Positions 33,006 through 45,045 of a DNA stretch of 64,000 nt are shown here, piece by piece; the stretch's first letter is position 1, and each line of letters begins with the position of its first letter. The notes under the pieces were generated by a model. That model was not told the DNA's origin, searched no databases, and worked only from the letters and a program-made list of their open reading frames with translations. Location: NCBI GenBank assembly GCA_029582165.1, contig CM055874.1:4848114-4912113 (forward strand), written 5' to 3'. The translations under genes were made by a program, and so were the position numbers. This DNA is from Portulaca oleracea. Lineage: Eukaryota; Streptophyta; Magnoliopsida; Caryophyllales; Portulacaceae.

Positions 33006-35100
33006 ATGGTAGGGTCATTTTGTTGCTTAAATCTGGTTGAAAGATTGATAGATCCAATTATGTTACTTTCTTGCTTAATTCTGATCTGGGTTGTGTCTAA
33101 TACAGGGTGAAGCTCCATCTTTCTTGGTTGATGATCTGTGCAAGGGTTGTGGAAATGGGCTTGATTCAGTAGACTGTGACAAAGAATCCATCATTGTTGT
33201 GGGCAACACTAAGGTACAGTACCTTTGCCGTTTCATATGTACTTGTATTCTAAGAAGCAGCCAATTCACACCCTTTTTAACACCTTTTCTGGGCCATTTT
33301 ATGGTTAACAGTATATGATTGGAGGCTATGATGATTCAACATTGTCCCTTGGAGTTAAGGTTTTTGACAAATCCATTGGAATGTGGTGAGTAAAGTCTCA
33401 ATTTTTAGGCATTAGTTATGCAGTTATAATTATTGAATTAGCCAGATTTACCTACTGTTGTGGAAAATTACAGGGTATGCCCTACAGTTTTAGGCACAAG
33501 CCCAACTGCGAGCTCCGATCTTTGGGCTTTTCCAGTGGGCGATGATCGCGTACTGGTTATTAAGAATGGTTCAATGGCAGATGATTGCATCTGGTTTCTT
33601 GAGGTGAGGCTCCTAATGCTGTATGTTTTGAGTTATTTGATGGAATGAGAGCAACTAGTTAGGATGATCTTCTAGCTATACAAACAAAGTATTTTGGGGG
33701 ATTTTCTGACATAAGAAACTGTGCAATTGACTGCTAGGTGGACACTCCATATGTTAGACAGCAAAGGAAGATTTTAGGAAGTGAAGTTGTGGCTTGGAGT
33801 AAGGGTGTGAGGGGTTATCCCGGCAAACCCGTTGTTATTAGTGGTCCTTCTGGTGTAGGGAAGGGTACATTGATAGCTAAGCTCATGACGGAGTTTCCTG
33901 ACATGTTTGGCTTCTCGGTGAGCCACACCACTCGTGCTCCTAGGGAGAAGGAGATAAACGGGGTCCACTACCATTTCACCGAGAGAAGCGTGATGGAAAG
34001 GGATATAAAGGAAGGGAAGTTTCTTGAGTTTGCTTCGGTTCATGGAAATTTGTATGGTACGAGCGTTGAAGCGGTAGAGGTTGTTGCTGATGCAGGAAAG
34101 GTCAGTATTAGTTGTACATTTTCAAAGACTGTTCTATATGCACCTGAACCATTTATGAGCATGAATTGAAAGTTGAAACAATTATATTGCCCGTGATACA
34201 GAGATGCATACTCGACATTGATGTGCAAGGTGCAAGATCAGTGAGAGCAAGCTCACTTGATGCTATATTTGTATTTATCTGTCCCCCGTCTTTTGAAGAC
34301 CTTGAGAAGCGGCTTCTTTCTAGGTAAAACTAGGGATATGATAGACTGATAGTTACACTTTCTGTTGATTTGCTGTTTGTTGCAATCCAACTTGACGATA
34401 CCCTGAAAACCAGAGGGACTGAGACGGAGGAGCAGATTCAGAAGCGCCTTAGAAATGCAAAGGGAGAACTAGAACAAGGAAGATCATCTGGTCTTTTTGA
34501 TCATATTTTAGTCAACGATGACCTTGACGCCTGTTACCAAAGCCTAAAGGTGATCCACAAAATTTCAGAAAAACTATTCTTTGCTTGATGGTTAATTTCA
34601 AGCCTTAGAGCTTGATGGTTAATTTCATGCTTAACATTGCAATACAGACCATCTTGGGCTTAGATGAATCTGCTGACAACACAAACCTAGAAGGTAATTC
34701 CCTTCCTTTCAATTCTTAAGTTTCCTATGCTCATCTCTTCATACTAAATTACTAATCATATGTTTTTATTGGCACTTTCAGCCCACAAGAAGATTGCTTT
34801 TCCTACGGTGCATTCAGCATCAAAAGTCGGCAACAAAGTATACATCAATTGTGAGGCGACGGATCTCAGCAACACGAAGAAGAACTCGTAAGTGGTCTCA
34901 TAGATTGTTGAGGCTAACTTCAACAATGTGTGTTTTGGTTGAATGTTATGCTGATAATTTGTCTGACGGGTTGAAACAGGTTTGTGTTGGATGTTTCTTC
35001 CCTCAAAGGAGGGGCTCCCGGGCGGACAAGAGGGTTAGATCTATACCCAGTTAGCCCATTCGGAGAATTCACAAATGGAGCCAAACACATCAGCAGCTGA
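33006..35100 (+). CDS. Guanylate kinase (plant AGK1/GK type), ten coding exons
   Basis: Exons: 33006-33008, 33106-33213, 33312-33385, 33474-33603, 33738-34100, 34202-34323, 34414-34549, 34648-34693, 34782-34887, 34980-35100, all GT-AG, totalling 1209 nt and 402 residues. It phosphorylates GMP to GDP with ATP. The N-terminal 105 residues are the kelch/galactose-oxidase-like extension found only in plant AGK-type enzymes ([34 protein letters not shown]). The kinase domain starts near residue 130 with P-loop GPSGVGKGT (141-149), then [13 protein letters not shown] (GMP-binding), [20 protein letters not shown], and the lid [13 protein letters not shown]. The C-terminus [14 protein letters not shown] is also plant-typical. 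The first coding exon holds only the ATG. Looks intact and is likely cytosolic or nuclear by family. Confidence 0.96.
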
Positions 35101-35824
35101 CAGATTGTTAAATATTTTGCTAACACCTTTAATTTTTTCAAATCTTTTCATCGTCGTTATCTTCATTCGATGCCAGTTCCTGGTTACCACAATGTCGCAT
35201 TTTGAGATTGTGTAGTAAGAGGTTTTCAAGAACTTGAGGACTTACCCTCAGCTAAATTAATTGAGATTAAAGAGAAATTTTTGGATGAGAAGCAATTCAA
35301 GGGTACATGTGGATGAATGCTGACCTTGATTTTGATATGTATTTTGGTCACATCTTGAAGGAGTTGCCCTCTGCCAAGTTGGGTTGGATTTCTATGGCAT
35401 GAAACCTATATATGCCTGTTTTTGTACCCAACACTCGTGGTTCTTGGTCTACCTACTAACTTAAGGTAGGTAGTTAGTTAGGCATGCTAAAACTCAGCTC
35501 TTTTTCTTTTTTTTTTTAAATTTTTTTTAAAGAGATGATTCAAAGCCTAGAAAAGGGCTGAAAACTATCAATACAACAGTAAACAGCAGTAAGTAAATAA
35601 AGCAGTAAAAAAGTTGCTCACAAATGGTTGCAAATGCTAGGCATTCGTTATAATTGTTAAAAAAATGAATTAGGCCAAATCTATATCCTTGACCTGAACA
35701 TGTGTTGGAGAATAATGCGATCTCAAATCTAACCTGCCATTTGAGGTTTTATTAATCTTTAACATGAATATAACCAAGGAATAATATCTGAATAATATCT
35801 GAAATCTGAATTCATTTGACCGAC
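35101..35824. other. 3' flank of the guanylate kinase gene
   Basis: Presumed 3' untranslated region, then AT-rich spacer; no ORF. A poly-T/poly-A rich stretch lies at 35500-35535. Confidence 0.5.
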
Positions 35825-36056
35825 ACTAACTAAAAAAGTACTATACCATACCATCATATACTATACTTAATTACAATAATCATAACTTTCGCTCTCCTTA
35901 TTTTTTTTCACTATTTTTCACATTCTCTCTACTCATTTGTCACATCAATCACACTTTTCACAAATTTTACCATATCATTCCGTATCATATCATCTTTTTG
36001 CAATCCTTCCATACCATATCATATCCGCACTCTACCATTCGAAAAAAAAAGGCCTA
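35825..36056. mobile_element. Candidate MITE
   Basis: TACCATACCATATCA-type words at both ends and a CTCTCCTTATTTTTTTTC body, closing with AAAAAAAAAGGCCTAAA. Resembles 10945-11215. Ends inexact. Confidence 0.3.
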
Positions 36057-36559
36057 AAACGTCAACTAAAAGTGGGTTTGGTTGCTTAAAGAATTTGGAG
36101 GTGTAAGTAATTGAATTAGTCTAAAGAATAAAGATTGAGTGGTGGTTACTCATCGTTGAACGTTGGAAAGAGGAGAATAAGTTCCAATGGCACCTTATGT
36201 GCCTTCTTTTTTGGTTGGTCAAGAGTATTATAATTTTTGTTGGCTGGATTGGGTGGGAAGTTCAAGCAAGATCAAGTCAACCAATTAGATTCATGAATAA
36301 AATAGTTTCCCTTTTGACAATTGTGGATGTGCTTGACAGTTATTTCCACTAACTTACAATGAGGACTCAAGAACAAGTTATCAAATAATAAATTTTTAAA
36401 TTTTCATAGGTGGCCTCTTGCCCTCCACTTTTCCTTTTATTACAGGAGAAAATACACTTTATTGAGTATTGACCACTTCAATGGAGGAGTCGTTTCTAGT
36501 AAGAGCATAAAGTTGAGTGTTTTCGGCTGATGAGCAAAGATCCACCGTCACATCACTCC
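36057..36559. other. Intergenic, nothing recognised
   Basis: No supported ORF or repeat. Confidence 0.4.
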
Positions 36560-37073
36560 TTAATGATGTGTTGAATTGGCAATTTTAAAGTATTTTAAAT
36601 GTGGAAGACTCCTTTTTTAAAGCTTCAAAGTTAAGAGCCGGCAAAAGAAGAATGTGAATTTATTGTGGAACTCAAAGTGGAGGTTAGTAAGTAGAGTTTC
36701 GTGTAGGGTCCTCTCTAAAACAGCTCGATCTAAAGAACCTGTCAGAAGGAAGGATAAAACTACGAGCATGCAAATTGAATCATCAGAGCGTCCTCAGGCT
36801 CATCTGGTGGACATGGCGCGCAGAGTGACTAAGTTTTGCTGTGGTTCGGGCTTCATTCGTGGGGACCCTGTGACTGTTGAGAAGCGGCTTAAGGAGAATT
36901 GGCGAAAAGATCGAAAATATTAATTTTTGTATTTTATTTGTGTCGTTTGTCTTTGGTTTGGTCGTGTGGCTTCTTGTTGGTTGATGTCCTTTAGCTGTAC
37001 TTTCCTTTGTATTTTTCGCAGTACCGATGTTGTCTCTTTAGCCTCTTTTGACTTTTAATAATAAAAAAAAGGA
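36560..37073 (+). pseudogene. 3' end of a LINE-like retroelement, second copy of the unknown ORF
   Basis: A frame open to 36923 matches the 7308-7898 minus ORF: SKEPVRRKDK, ESSERPQ, RRVTKFCCGSGFIRGDP, then VEKRLKENWRKDRKY. There is no convincing ATG; upstream homology (VEDSFFKASK versus IEDSILEGSK) is interrupted by a frameshift. After the stop, a 3' untranslated region similar to the other copy ends in AATAATAAAAAAAA at about 37058-37073. This supports 5'-truncated retrotransposon insertions of one family. Confidence 0.55.
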
Positions 37074-38402
37074 GCCAAATTTAACCGTGCTGAATGGACA
37101 ATTTTCAAATAAATTTGAATATTAAAATTTAAATTGAAAGCAAAGATGTTAACGGTATACAATAACACCCCAAAAAGAAGGTTTTCTAGCTATGAGTGGT
37201 TCATAACCTAAATAAATAAAAAAAAAATGCAAAAACCAACACAATTGGGCCTAAATGTGAATTGAGCCCACTAGCATTGGTCAGATCCGCCTCTAACTTT
37301 GTCTCTCCTCCTCCAACGGCTTCCTTCTCCTGCTCACCATCTCCTCTGCCATTGGGGAGTGGCCGACCGAAGTGTTAGCGGTTGCGGGGTGGTGGTTGGA
37401 CTTTGTTGCTGGCGTCAGTGGTGGTGGTTGTGGACTTGTGGCAGCAACGAGGGTATTTACATTTTCAAATTTATTTATTTTTGATATTTTTCTAGTTTTT
37501 ATTATAGTTTTCATATTTTTGTTTTCTTTTCAAATTTAAATTCTCCATGGCATATTTTTAGAAAAATATCCACAAGGTAAAAATTTATTAAAATTATCCT
37601 ACTTTACTCAAGTTTAGATATTTTTATGTTTTATGATTTTTGAATTCAAACTCTTGTTATATTCACATATTACATAAAACACATGCAATTTATAAATTAC
37701 CTAACTTTATCCATTCGACCAAAAACTATAAAAAAAAATTTATCAATATTATTTACCCAATCTACTCAACCTTAATTATTTTATCCAACTTTACCTTAAA
37801 CCACCAATCAGTTGAATCAGTTCGAGTTCGATTCGGTTGAAGATCAGTTCGGGTTGACATTAGGTCAATCGATTTCGACTCGGTTCTGGTATGAGTTTAG
37901 GAATGGGGTTGACTTCTGGTGGGTTTTATTCGGTTGGTTCGAGTGAGGTTATTTCCGATTGAGTTTTGGTTTGATTTAGAGTCATTGGTTGTGGATCTTA
38001 ATCGAGTCATTTTTCGGATTGTGGTTCGGATCAATTTCAATTTCGGGTTTTGTTCGGATTCAGGTCAAGATCAGATCATCCATTCAGGTGTTAGTTTGGG
38101 GTTTAGTCCAGTTTTCTCAATTTAGATTTCGGATCTCGAGTTAGTTTTGCCATGTGTAGTTGCAATCTAGCGAATCGATCCCTACTTTTCAAACTCAATT
38201 TGTTGGGACAAATATCAACCATGTACTTCTATGTTGTAACTAGTCAACCGCAGTTGGAAAAAAATGCAAGGCTGAATACCAACCAAGTGACAATGTCAGC
38301 AAACTTTGCGATTAACCTTATCTAAACCCAACCCAATCCTGAGGAGGGGAGTTCCAAGTTTGTTAAACAATCCATTCAAAGCTATTCCATGATACAGACT
38401 AA
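37074..38402. other. Intergenic, no gene
   Basis: 37800-38130 is a low-complexity stretch dense in TTCGG/CGGTT/CGAGT words. 37560-37800 is AT-rich. Confidence 0.45.
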
Positions 38403-38810
38403 TGTCCTGTTCGACAAAATTAGTGTTTTAGATAACGGATAGCAGTTTAGGTAGCGGATAGCGATTTAGGCAGCGGATAGCGGTTTAAGTAGCAGATAGC
38501 GGATGATTGGTCAAACGAGAATTGTGTTCGGTAAATTTAGCGGTTGAATTAGCAGATTAATGTGAATTGACATAAAAGGATATCAATAATTTTCAAAGAT
38601 AAAATTTTCAAAGGTATTTTTTGACTAAAAAATATGAAACGTTACTCCAAACGCTAAACGTTAACTTTATTAACGTTTCGCAAAACGCTCCTTAAAACGC
38701 TAAACGCTACTCAAAGCACTATTTTACCGAACGCTAATATTTATACAATTAAAGTTTTGACTTGGTTAAGGCGCTAAACGTTACATCAAACGCTACTGCC
38801 GAACACAGCC
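38403..38810. mobile_element. Tourist-like MITE (408 bp)
   Basis: Flanked by TAA (38400-38402 and 38811-38813). Ends TGTCCTGTTCG and CGAACACAGCC. Carries five spaced AGCGGATAGC-like units near the left end. Opposite-orientation relative at 6069-6472. Confidence 0.75.
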
Positions 38811-38813
38811 TAA

Positions 38814-40126
38814 GTTGGTCAACCTGTTGACAAATTGATGACAAATTAGCTGAAAAAGAAAGACGAAAAAAACGACATTTTTTGTTTCATAGTTTTAAGA
38901 ATGAGACTTGTTTCATTTGGGCCACATACTGCTGATGCGTTTTCGTAACGTTATTGCGTTGGAGTTTGGACCAATTGGGTCGAAAACGATAGACAACGCC
39001 CCCTCCTGCCCATTCTTAATTCTACCAGATAACTAGTATAACTGTATTAGGCGGCTAGGCCTTGAACCCTTGATATGATGTTTTTAGTTTATTTTAACAA
39101 CATTTATTTTATAAATTGAATTTTGTTGAATTTTATGTTATAATTTATTTGCAGAATTTACTTTGAAAGATCGTGGAAATTATACTGTAAATCTTGGTGG
39201 GCTACGTCCATTTTTTTACGTGATAAATTTGTGTAAAAAATTTGATAAATTTTAAAAATGTCGATGAATTTTAAAATAATATTATGAACTTAGTTATGAT
39301 GAATTTTACAAAATATTAATAAATTTTTTCTGAGATTTAATACCTTAATGGGCCTATCTATATACTCTCCAAGGTGTACCATATACCATTTGGAAATATT
39401 GTGGGAGTTTTTCTTAGAATTTAATCTAACTGATTTTGTTTTTCTGAATGTATCGTATATTAAACTTATTTAAATTTATTTTGAGACAGAAATAAGAAGA
39501 TTGTACATATCGTTTGATGAGTCTATTAGTACAATAAAAAAAATAAAATTAAAGTAATGTGAATAAAGGTAGTAAGTTTCCTACAGAAACCCTAAATAAG
39601 TGAGGTTTTACATTCCTTCCTTAACTTGATGAAAGCATAACTCCATAAATATATATTATTGATCAACAAACTTCTATACATTTAGGGCTACAAAAGTAAT
39701 TGAAATTAATATCAAACGATATGTGACAAATGAGAAAACATATTTCAACCGTACATACGTTTCTATTCAACAAACTCTTCAAAAGTTAAACTTGGAAAAC
39801 ATGTCTCATACATCAAAACCAAAATCTAGTACGCATACAACACGATATTTGAAATATCGGTTCGTCGATATAGGGCTTACTATATCTAATTAAGGACTCT
39901 AATTATATAAGTCTCATGAGTTTGATTGCCATTTGCCAAGACTATGCAGCATGTATGCTTATAGTTAACTAAGGTACGTAATATATAGAGATCATGCATG
40001 AGAGCGAGCTCCAAAGCTCAATCTTGATGATCAATATATGTAGGTACGTATTACGTACTAATAAGAAATATCGATCGATTGGCGAAGATGATGAACATAA
40101 TTCATCATCACTAATTAACTCATTAA
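38814..40126. other. Intergenic and NF-YA 3' flank
   Basis: No gene. The NF-YA 3' untranslated region (about 39900-40126) was checked for a miR169 site; none was seen. Confidence 0.45.
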
Positions 40127-42587
40127 TTAGGAGCTTGAGTTGGAAGAGTTGGCAGAACCATCATCCTGCTGCTTCTTAGTGTTGATGAATCGCCCTCCGC
40201 TTCCTCTTTGCCTTCTCATCGCATGCAGATGCCGCGATTCATGAAGATATGGCTGCATTATGATTGAAATATTTTCAATTTGTTATTATCGTAAGTATGA
40301 AGGTTGAAATTATTAAGACTATATATATAAGTGAAAGTTAACATCTCTATATATTGGTAACTTTTATTAAGACTAGAAATTATATATATACTCTTGTATG
40401 CAGGACGATGATGAAAAAGTGTTATATAACATGGATGAGTACATACCTTCCTGGATTTGACAACTTTATTTTGGAGTTCAGCTTTAGCTCGTGACTGCCT
40501 TCGTCTCAAAATACCATGATATTGCTTGGCATTCACATATATGGGCTCATTTGTTACCTCATTTTTCCATCCAGTAGCTCCGTTGCTAGGATGCATCCCT
40601 CCATAGTAACCCTGCTTTTGCATACTCATTAGTCATTACATAACAAAAACACATCCAACGATTATCAACTATATCAAGAGTCTTACTAGTTAGGTTAACC
40701 AGTTATTTTAAGTTGGATTAAGAACCAGGTTTTAAGCCAAACACTGACAGTAACTCACAAACAAGCAACGTTGCCATATCAATTTCGCACTAATATTGGT
40801 GTTTGATCCGCAGGTGCAAATATAATACTTCCTCGATTCCATATTAATTGTCGCCTTCGAAAATCGTCCAATCAAATATAAAAAATTTTGACCATAAATT
40901 TCTCAATATATACATTGACTTGCTATATAAAATTATCCCTATTAGATTCGTAACGAAAAATACTATCATAAAAGTATAATATTGCAATTACAAATAACAT
41001 ATTATGTAAGAAATTATAAATCAAAGAGTAACATTGCATACCGTGAAAGTCAAAATTATAATAATCAATATGGAACGGAGCGAGTAATGATTACTAAAAA
41101 ATTACAACATGATAATATCAAATTGTAAGTTTGAAATATCGTTTGTTTAGATGTCTAAGTTAATCATACACTAAAAAACCCCAATAGTTTAATTAGCAAA
41201 ATATAGGCTTTTGGTATAATAATTAAGATTGAAATATATATAATTCCTTCATATGTACTTTGTATTAGCTAAATGGCTAGCTAACAAATGATTAATCACT
41301 AGAATCCAAGCTTTGGATTAAATTTACTAAACCATACCTTCAAATATTCTTCAATTCATTAGCTAACTAGTCAATTCTTCACATTTTGCTCATACGCAAC
41401 AATATGATTAATGCTAATAATTTCAAAAGGGGGCCTTAATTATTTTCCTTCTTTTGATGCAAACTTCAAGCACCTACTATGTAAGTTGTACCAGGGCTTC
41501 AAAATTAGTAAAAATACTCACAAATTCTACAACTAAAGCATTAAATCATTTTTTTGTTACATTAGAAAAGGATTGCACGTTGAAGTTACTAGATACTTGC
41601 ATCATGCCACCCGACAATTAGACAAAGATGGATGTTGATATATAGTACGTAGTGACAAGATAAGGTAGGAAGAGGAAAGATGACATACGTACATTGTTAT
41701 AAGTATCAAGAGGCAGTGGGACTCCAGCTTGATTAGGAAGTGGGAGTATATAATCATTCGCCATTTGGACATGGTCCATTATTCTAAACCCTCCTTCTTG
41801 ATTATTCTCTATGTACTCTTGCTTCTCTTCCCCACTGTATTTTCCTGCCCACAACAATTCATTTCACTTTCTAGTTAATATTTTCAGTCAAATAGGTCAA
41901 AGCAATAATCGTTGATAACAATCATGTTTTATTAGGAAAGAGAGAAATGATCATATCGGTGCAATCGTGCAGGCACAATAGAAAGAACGAACTTCTATAT
42001 ATATTCAAATTTACTTGATCAGGCTTGAAACCTTTAAATAAAGTATATGTTTAATCGTAAAGCATAGACTGATACCATATTATAAAATAAATCGACATTT
42101 GAGATTTTAAAACTAGCATAGCATAAAAGACATATAATAGAAAGTAAAGCACACAAATAAATACTTCGATGTGTGTGATGATTAGTGTAATTTGTATATT
42201 AGATTGAAAAGCTAGCATAACATCAAAGACATACTATAATAGAAAGTAAAGCACACAGGTAAATACTTCAATGTGAGTGACGATTAGTGTAACTTATAAA
42301 TTAGATCGGATATGAAGATTTAGATCGATCAAAATTAATTATCCCAAAACTTAGACATTCATTGTAAATAAAATAAAAATACCTAAGGGCACAGCAAAAG
42401 GTACACGATGTGCATCGATGGATTCATGGAAGTTGTTATTAGGGAAACTGTTGTATGAACTGCAGTCTGTTGATAGATCTGGTGAAGATGAAGGATCTTG
42501 CCATAAAGTATCCGACCAACATATTATGTGGGAGTGTTGTGCTGTTGATTTGCTTGCAAATTGCTCCTTTGCTTGCCTTTGATTCAT
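40127..42587 (-). CDS. Nuclear factor Y subunit A (NF-YA/HAP2), four coding exons
   Basis: Exons (minus): 42587-42383, 41844-41693, 40611-40447, 40252-40127; 648 nt, 215 residues. I used the ATG at 42587 ([10 protein letters not shown]); the frame is open a little further upstream but with no ATG. The conserved core runs from [20 protein letters not shown] (A1 helix, binds NF-YB/YC; residues 142-161) through [14 protein letters not shown] to the DNA-binding A2 part [20 protein letters not shown] (175-194) and RFINTKK. An intron splits A1-linker from A2 exactly before PYLHES, as in many plant NF-YA genes. NF-YA confers CCAAT-box recognition on the trimer in the nucleus. At 215 residues it is on the short side. 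There is room for a leader exon near 43230-43390, where a (CT)n run lies. Intron 2 carries a Stowaway MITE. Confidence 0.95.
40826..41086. mobile_element. Stowaway-like MITE in NF-YA intron 2
   Basis: TACTTCCTCGATTCCATATT and AATATGGAACGGAGCGAGTA ends. Body closely resembles 44342-44602 (shared ATAAATTTCTCAATATATAC). Confidence 0.8.
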
Positions 42588-44045
42588 GTTGCTGCTCAAA
42601 TAATGAATCAAGCTACACTTATAAATGCCAACTTGACTTGACTTGACTTGTAGCTTCCCACGTACACCTACTATTTCTGCTCTTTATTATTGGAACAGCA
42701 CCAAAATGATTGCTAGATCTTGATAGAAATTAAAACCACCTGAAAAACTAAAACACACACATGCTTAAATTACAGTTGGAAATTTTTAGTGATGATTTAA
42801 CAGAAGTAACTGTAAGAAATCTACATAGATCCTACATAAAAACCCTAGAGATTAAAGAATTGAATCAATTCATCCACTAGGACTATATAAAGACAACAAA
42901 TCCATGAATCAAAAACATTCTAAGACTGATTGAATAGATCCAACTCTGAAAAGGGTGAAAAAAACACTTAATAACAATCAACTTGTTGCAATAAGATATA
43001 TGACAGCACAAACAACACTATTATATATAGGTGTATATATACTGTGAAATCATAACACCATTGAAAAATAAATAAGAAAATTGAGAGAAAAACATAGAAG
43101 AAATTAAATCCCATGAAGTATATTTGTCCCTCCCAATTTGGATGAAACACAATCTTTGTTTGAATACTCATACATATAAACATCCCAATCCTCTGTATAT
43201 TATTGGAAGTTGCAGAATACTCAAGCAAGAGTTTAACTTACTATATTTGGGTGCAGAAGAAGAAGGAGGAAATGTTGTTTGTTGCTCAAGTACCCCAAAA
43301 ACTGCTTCAGACTTGGACAAATTAAAGTAGACAGCTTTTTCTTAATTGTGGGAGATGACCTTCTCTCTCTCTCTCTCTCTATCTTCCCCTAAATTCTAAT
43401 CTAACCCTCTTTTCTTTATTTATTTATCTTTCTAAATTTTTTTCTTTTTTTCTTTTTTTTTTAAATTTTGGAATGGAGTTGGTATTTTGGTCCCAAGCCA
43501 TTTTTGTTGGTGTGCCTAATGAGAGTTGATGACGTTAGACTAGCGTTGAAGGGAAGCTCATAGTGTAGTTTATAGATATTTAAGGTTTTTTATTTTTATT
43601 TATTATTCTTCAAATTAATAATATCATGATTTGACGTTCAAATTTGGTTCATTTGGTTAGAATTTTGTGTAAATTGAAAAATTGAGAATATTTTGATTAT
43701 TTAGATCATGTTGAGATTGAAAGGCTAGATATTTGTTCGCCTACATTATTAATAATGAGCTAACTTGATGTATTTTAAATTCCAACGTAGGAAGTGTTAA
43801 CGTTGTTGGATATAATCATTTTAATGTATCCATGTCAAATATGAAAGCTAAAGTGAAATATATATAAATAGACAACGCAGAATATGGCTCCTCCATCCTT
43901 TACAAGTTTAGCCAATAAAATTACAAACGATATTAGACTAATAGAAATCCATGTATAAATGAATCTTAAACTTCAATTTAGTTTATAATTGTATGCATAA
44001 AGTATAACATCTAATTGTCTAGCTAGTCATATAAACTAGGATCTA
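42588..44045 (-). other. NF-YA upstream region and spacer
   Basis: No ORF supported. Probable NF-YA leader and promoter; minus-strand TATAAAC at 43568-43574. Confidence 0.4.
43359..43381. repeat. (CT)n microsatellite
   Basis: About ten CT units in the presumed NF-YA leader. Confidence 0.9.
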
Positions 44046-45045
44046 TGTAACGCTCCGAGATCTCCTATGCTATGAACATTATCGAGATTCGTTTCAAGGA
44101 TAGACAATTGACTCCACAAATTACCACAAGTCCTTTCAACATGTTTTGTCCTCACTCACGCATGCTGTCTTTGAAATATCCTGGGAAGTCAACCATCTCA
44201 AGTTATCCTAGCCGAGAACACACTTAACTGTGAACTTCTTCAGAGATCATTCGCTTACCAAAAGAAGGTGCACCTTCTTGCTATTTCACTTCAATCTCTT
44301 AAGCCACTATTTATTATTTAACCATGCATGTGTCATGATATTACTACCTCCGTTCCGTATTAACTGTCGTCTTTGGAAATCGTGTAGTCAAACTTAAAAA
44401 ATTTTGAACATAAATTTCTCAATATATACAATGAGTTGTTATATAAAATTACCACTACTAAATTCATAACGAAAAATACTATCATAAAAGTATAATATTG
44501 CAATTGTTAATAACATATTATGCAATAAATTATCAATCAAAGAATGATGTTGGAGACCGTGAAAGTCAAAATTATGACAATTAATATGGAACGGAGGGAG
44601 TACATTCACGACATTTAAAAAACTAGTGTCATCGTTGCGACCTAGATCGTGCCCAACAATGACGTTGAATAGAGGGATCCCTTCTCATATGGGTGAGGAG
44701 TGGGTCAACCACTACTTGTCTCGAGGTTTGCATTGATATCATCTGTAACACATTGACCTTCTCCCGGTCATTGTCACTAAAAACTCCTTTAAGGATCGAC
44801 GATTGATCCAAAAGTTACCATGAGTACATCGAGCATACTTTGTTCTCACTCATATGTTGTCTGGAAAATTTTTAAGAGGTCACTCGTCCCAAGATTTCTC
44901 TCAAAGCATATTTAACTAAATAATTCTCAAAATATGAACTTTCTAAAAGGAAGGTACACCTTAGTGTTGTAAACAATTGCTTAGTTCCTCTTAAGCACTA
45001 TTGAACCATGTCTTAGAATAATATATACATTACTATAGCACCCTT
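44046..45045 (-). mobile_element. Decayed Cassandra-type TRIM retrotransposon
   Basis: Two related LTR-like segments (44046-44335 and 44744-45045) begin TGTAACGCTCC and TGTAACACATT on the plus strand. On the minus strand both carry worn 5S-rRNA-like text (compare CTTAACT and AGGTCACTC blocks), as in Cassandra LTRs. Next to the right LTR a minus-strand GATATCA-AT-GC resembles the primer-binding site for initiator Met-tRNA. No coding domain, as expected of TRIMs. A Stowaway MITE interrupts it. Confidence 0.6.
44342..44602. mobile_element. Stowaway-like MITE
   Basis: TACTACCTCCGTTCCGTATT and AATATGGAACGGAGGGAGTA, near-perfect inverted ends. Inserted in the Cassandra element. Confidence 0.85.

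Noticed and set aside
39900..40126. TCTTGGCAAATGGCAATC near the NF-YA gene as a miR169 site
   Set aside because: Only the core CTTGGC fits; the required order and spacing of GGCAA-TCAT-CTTGGCT are absent.
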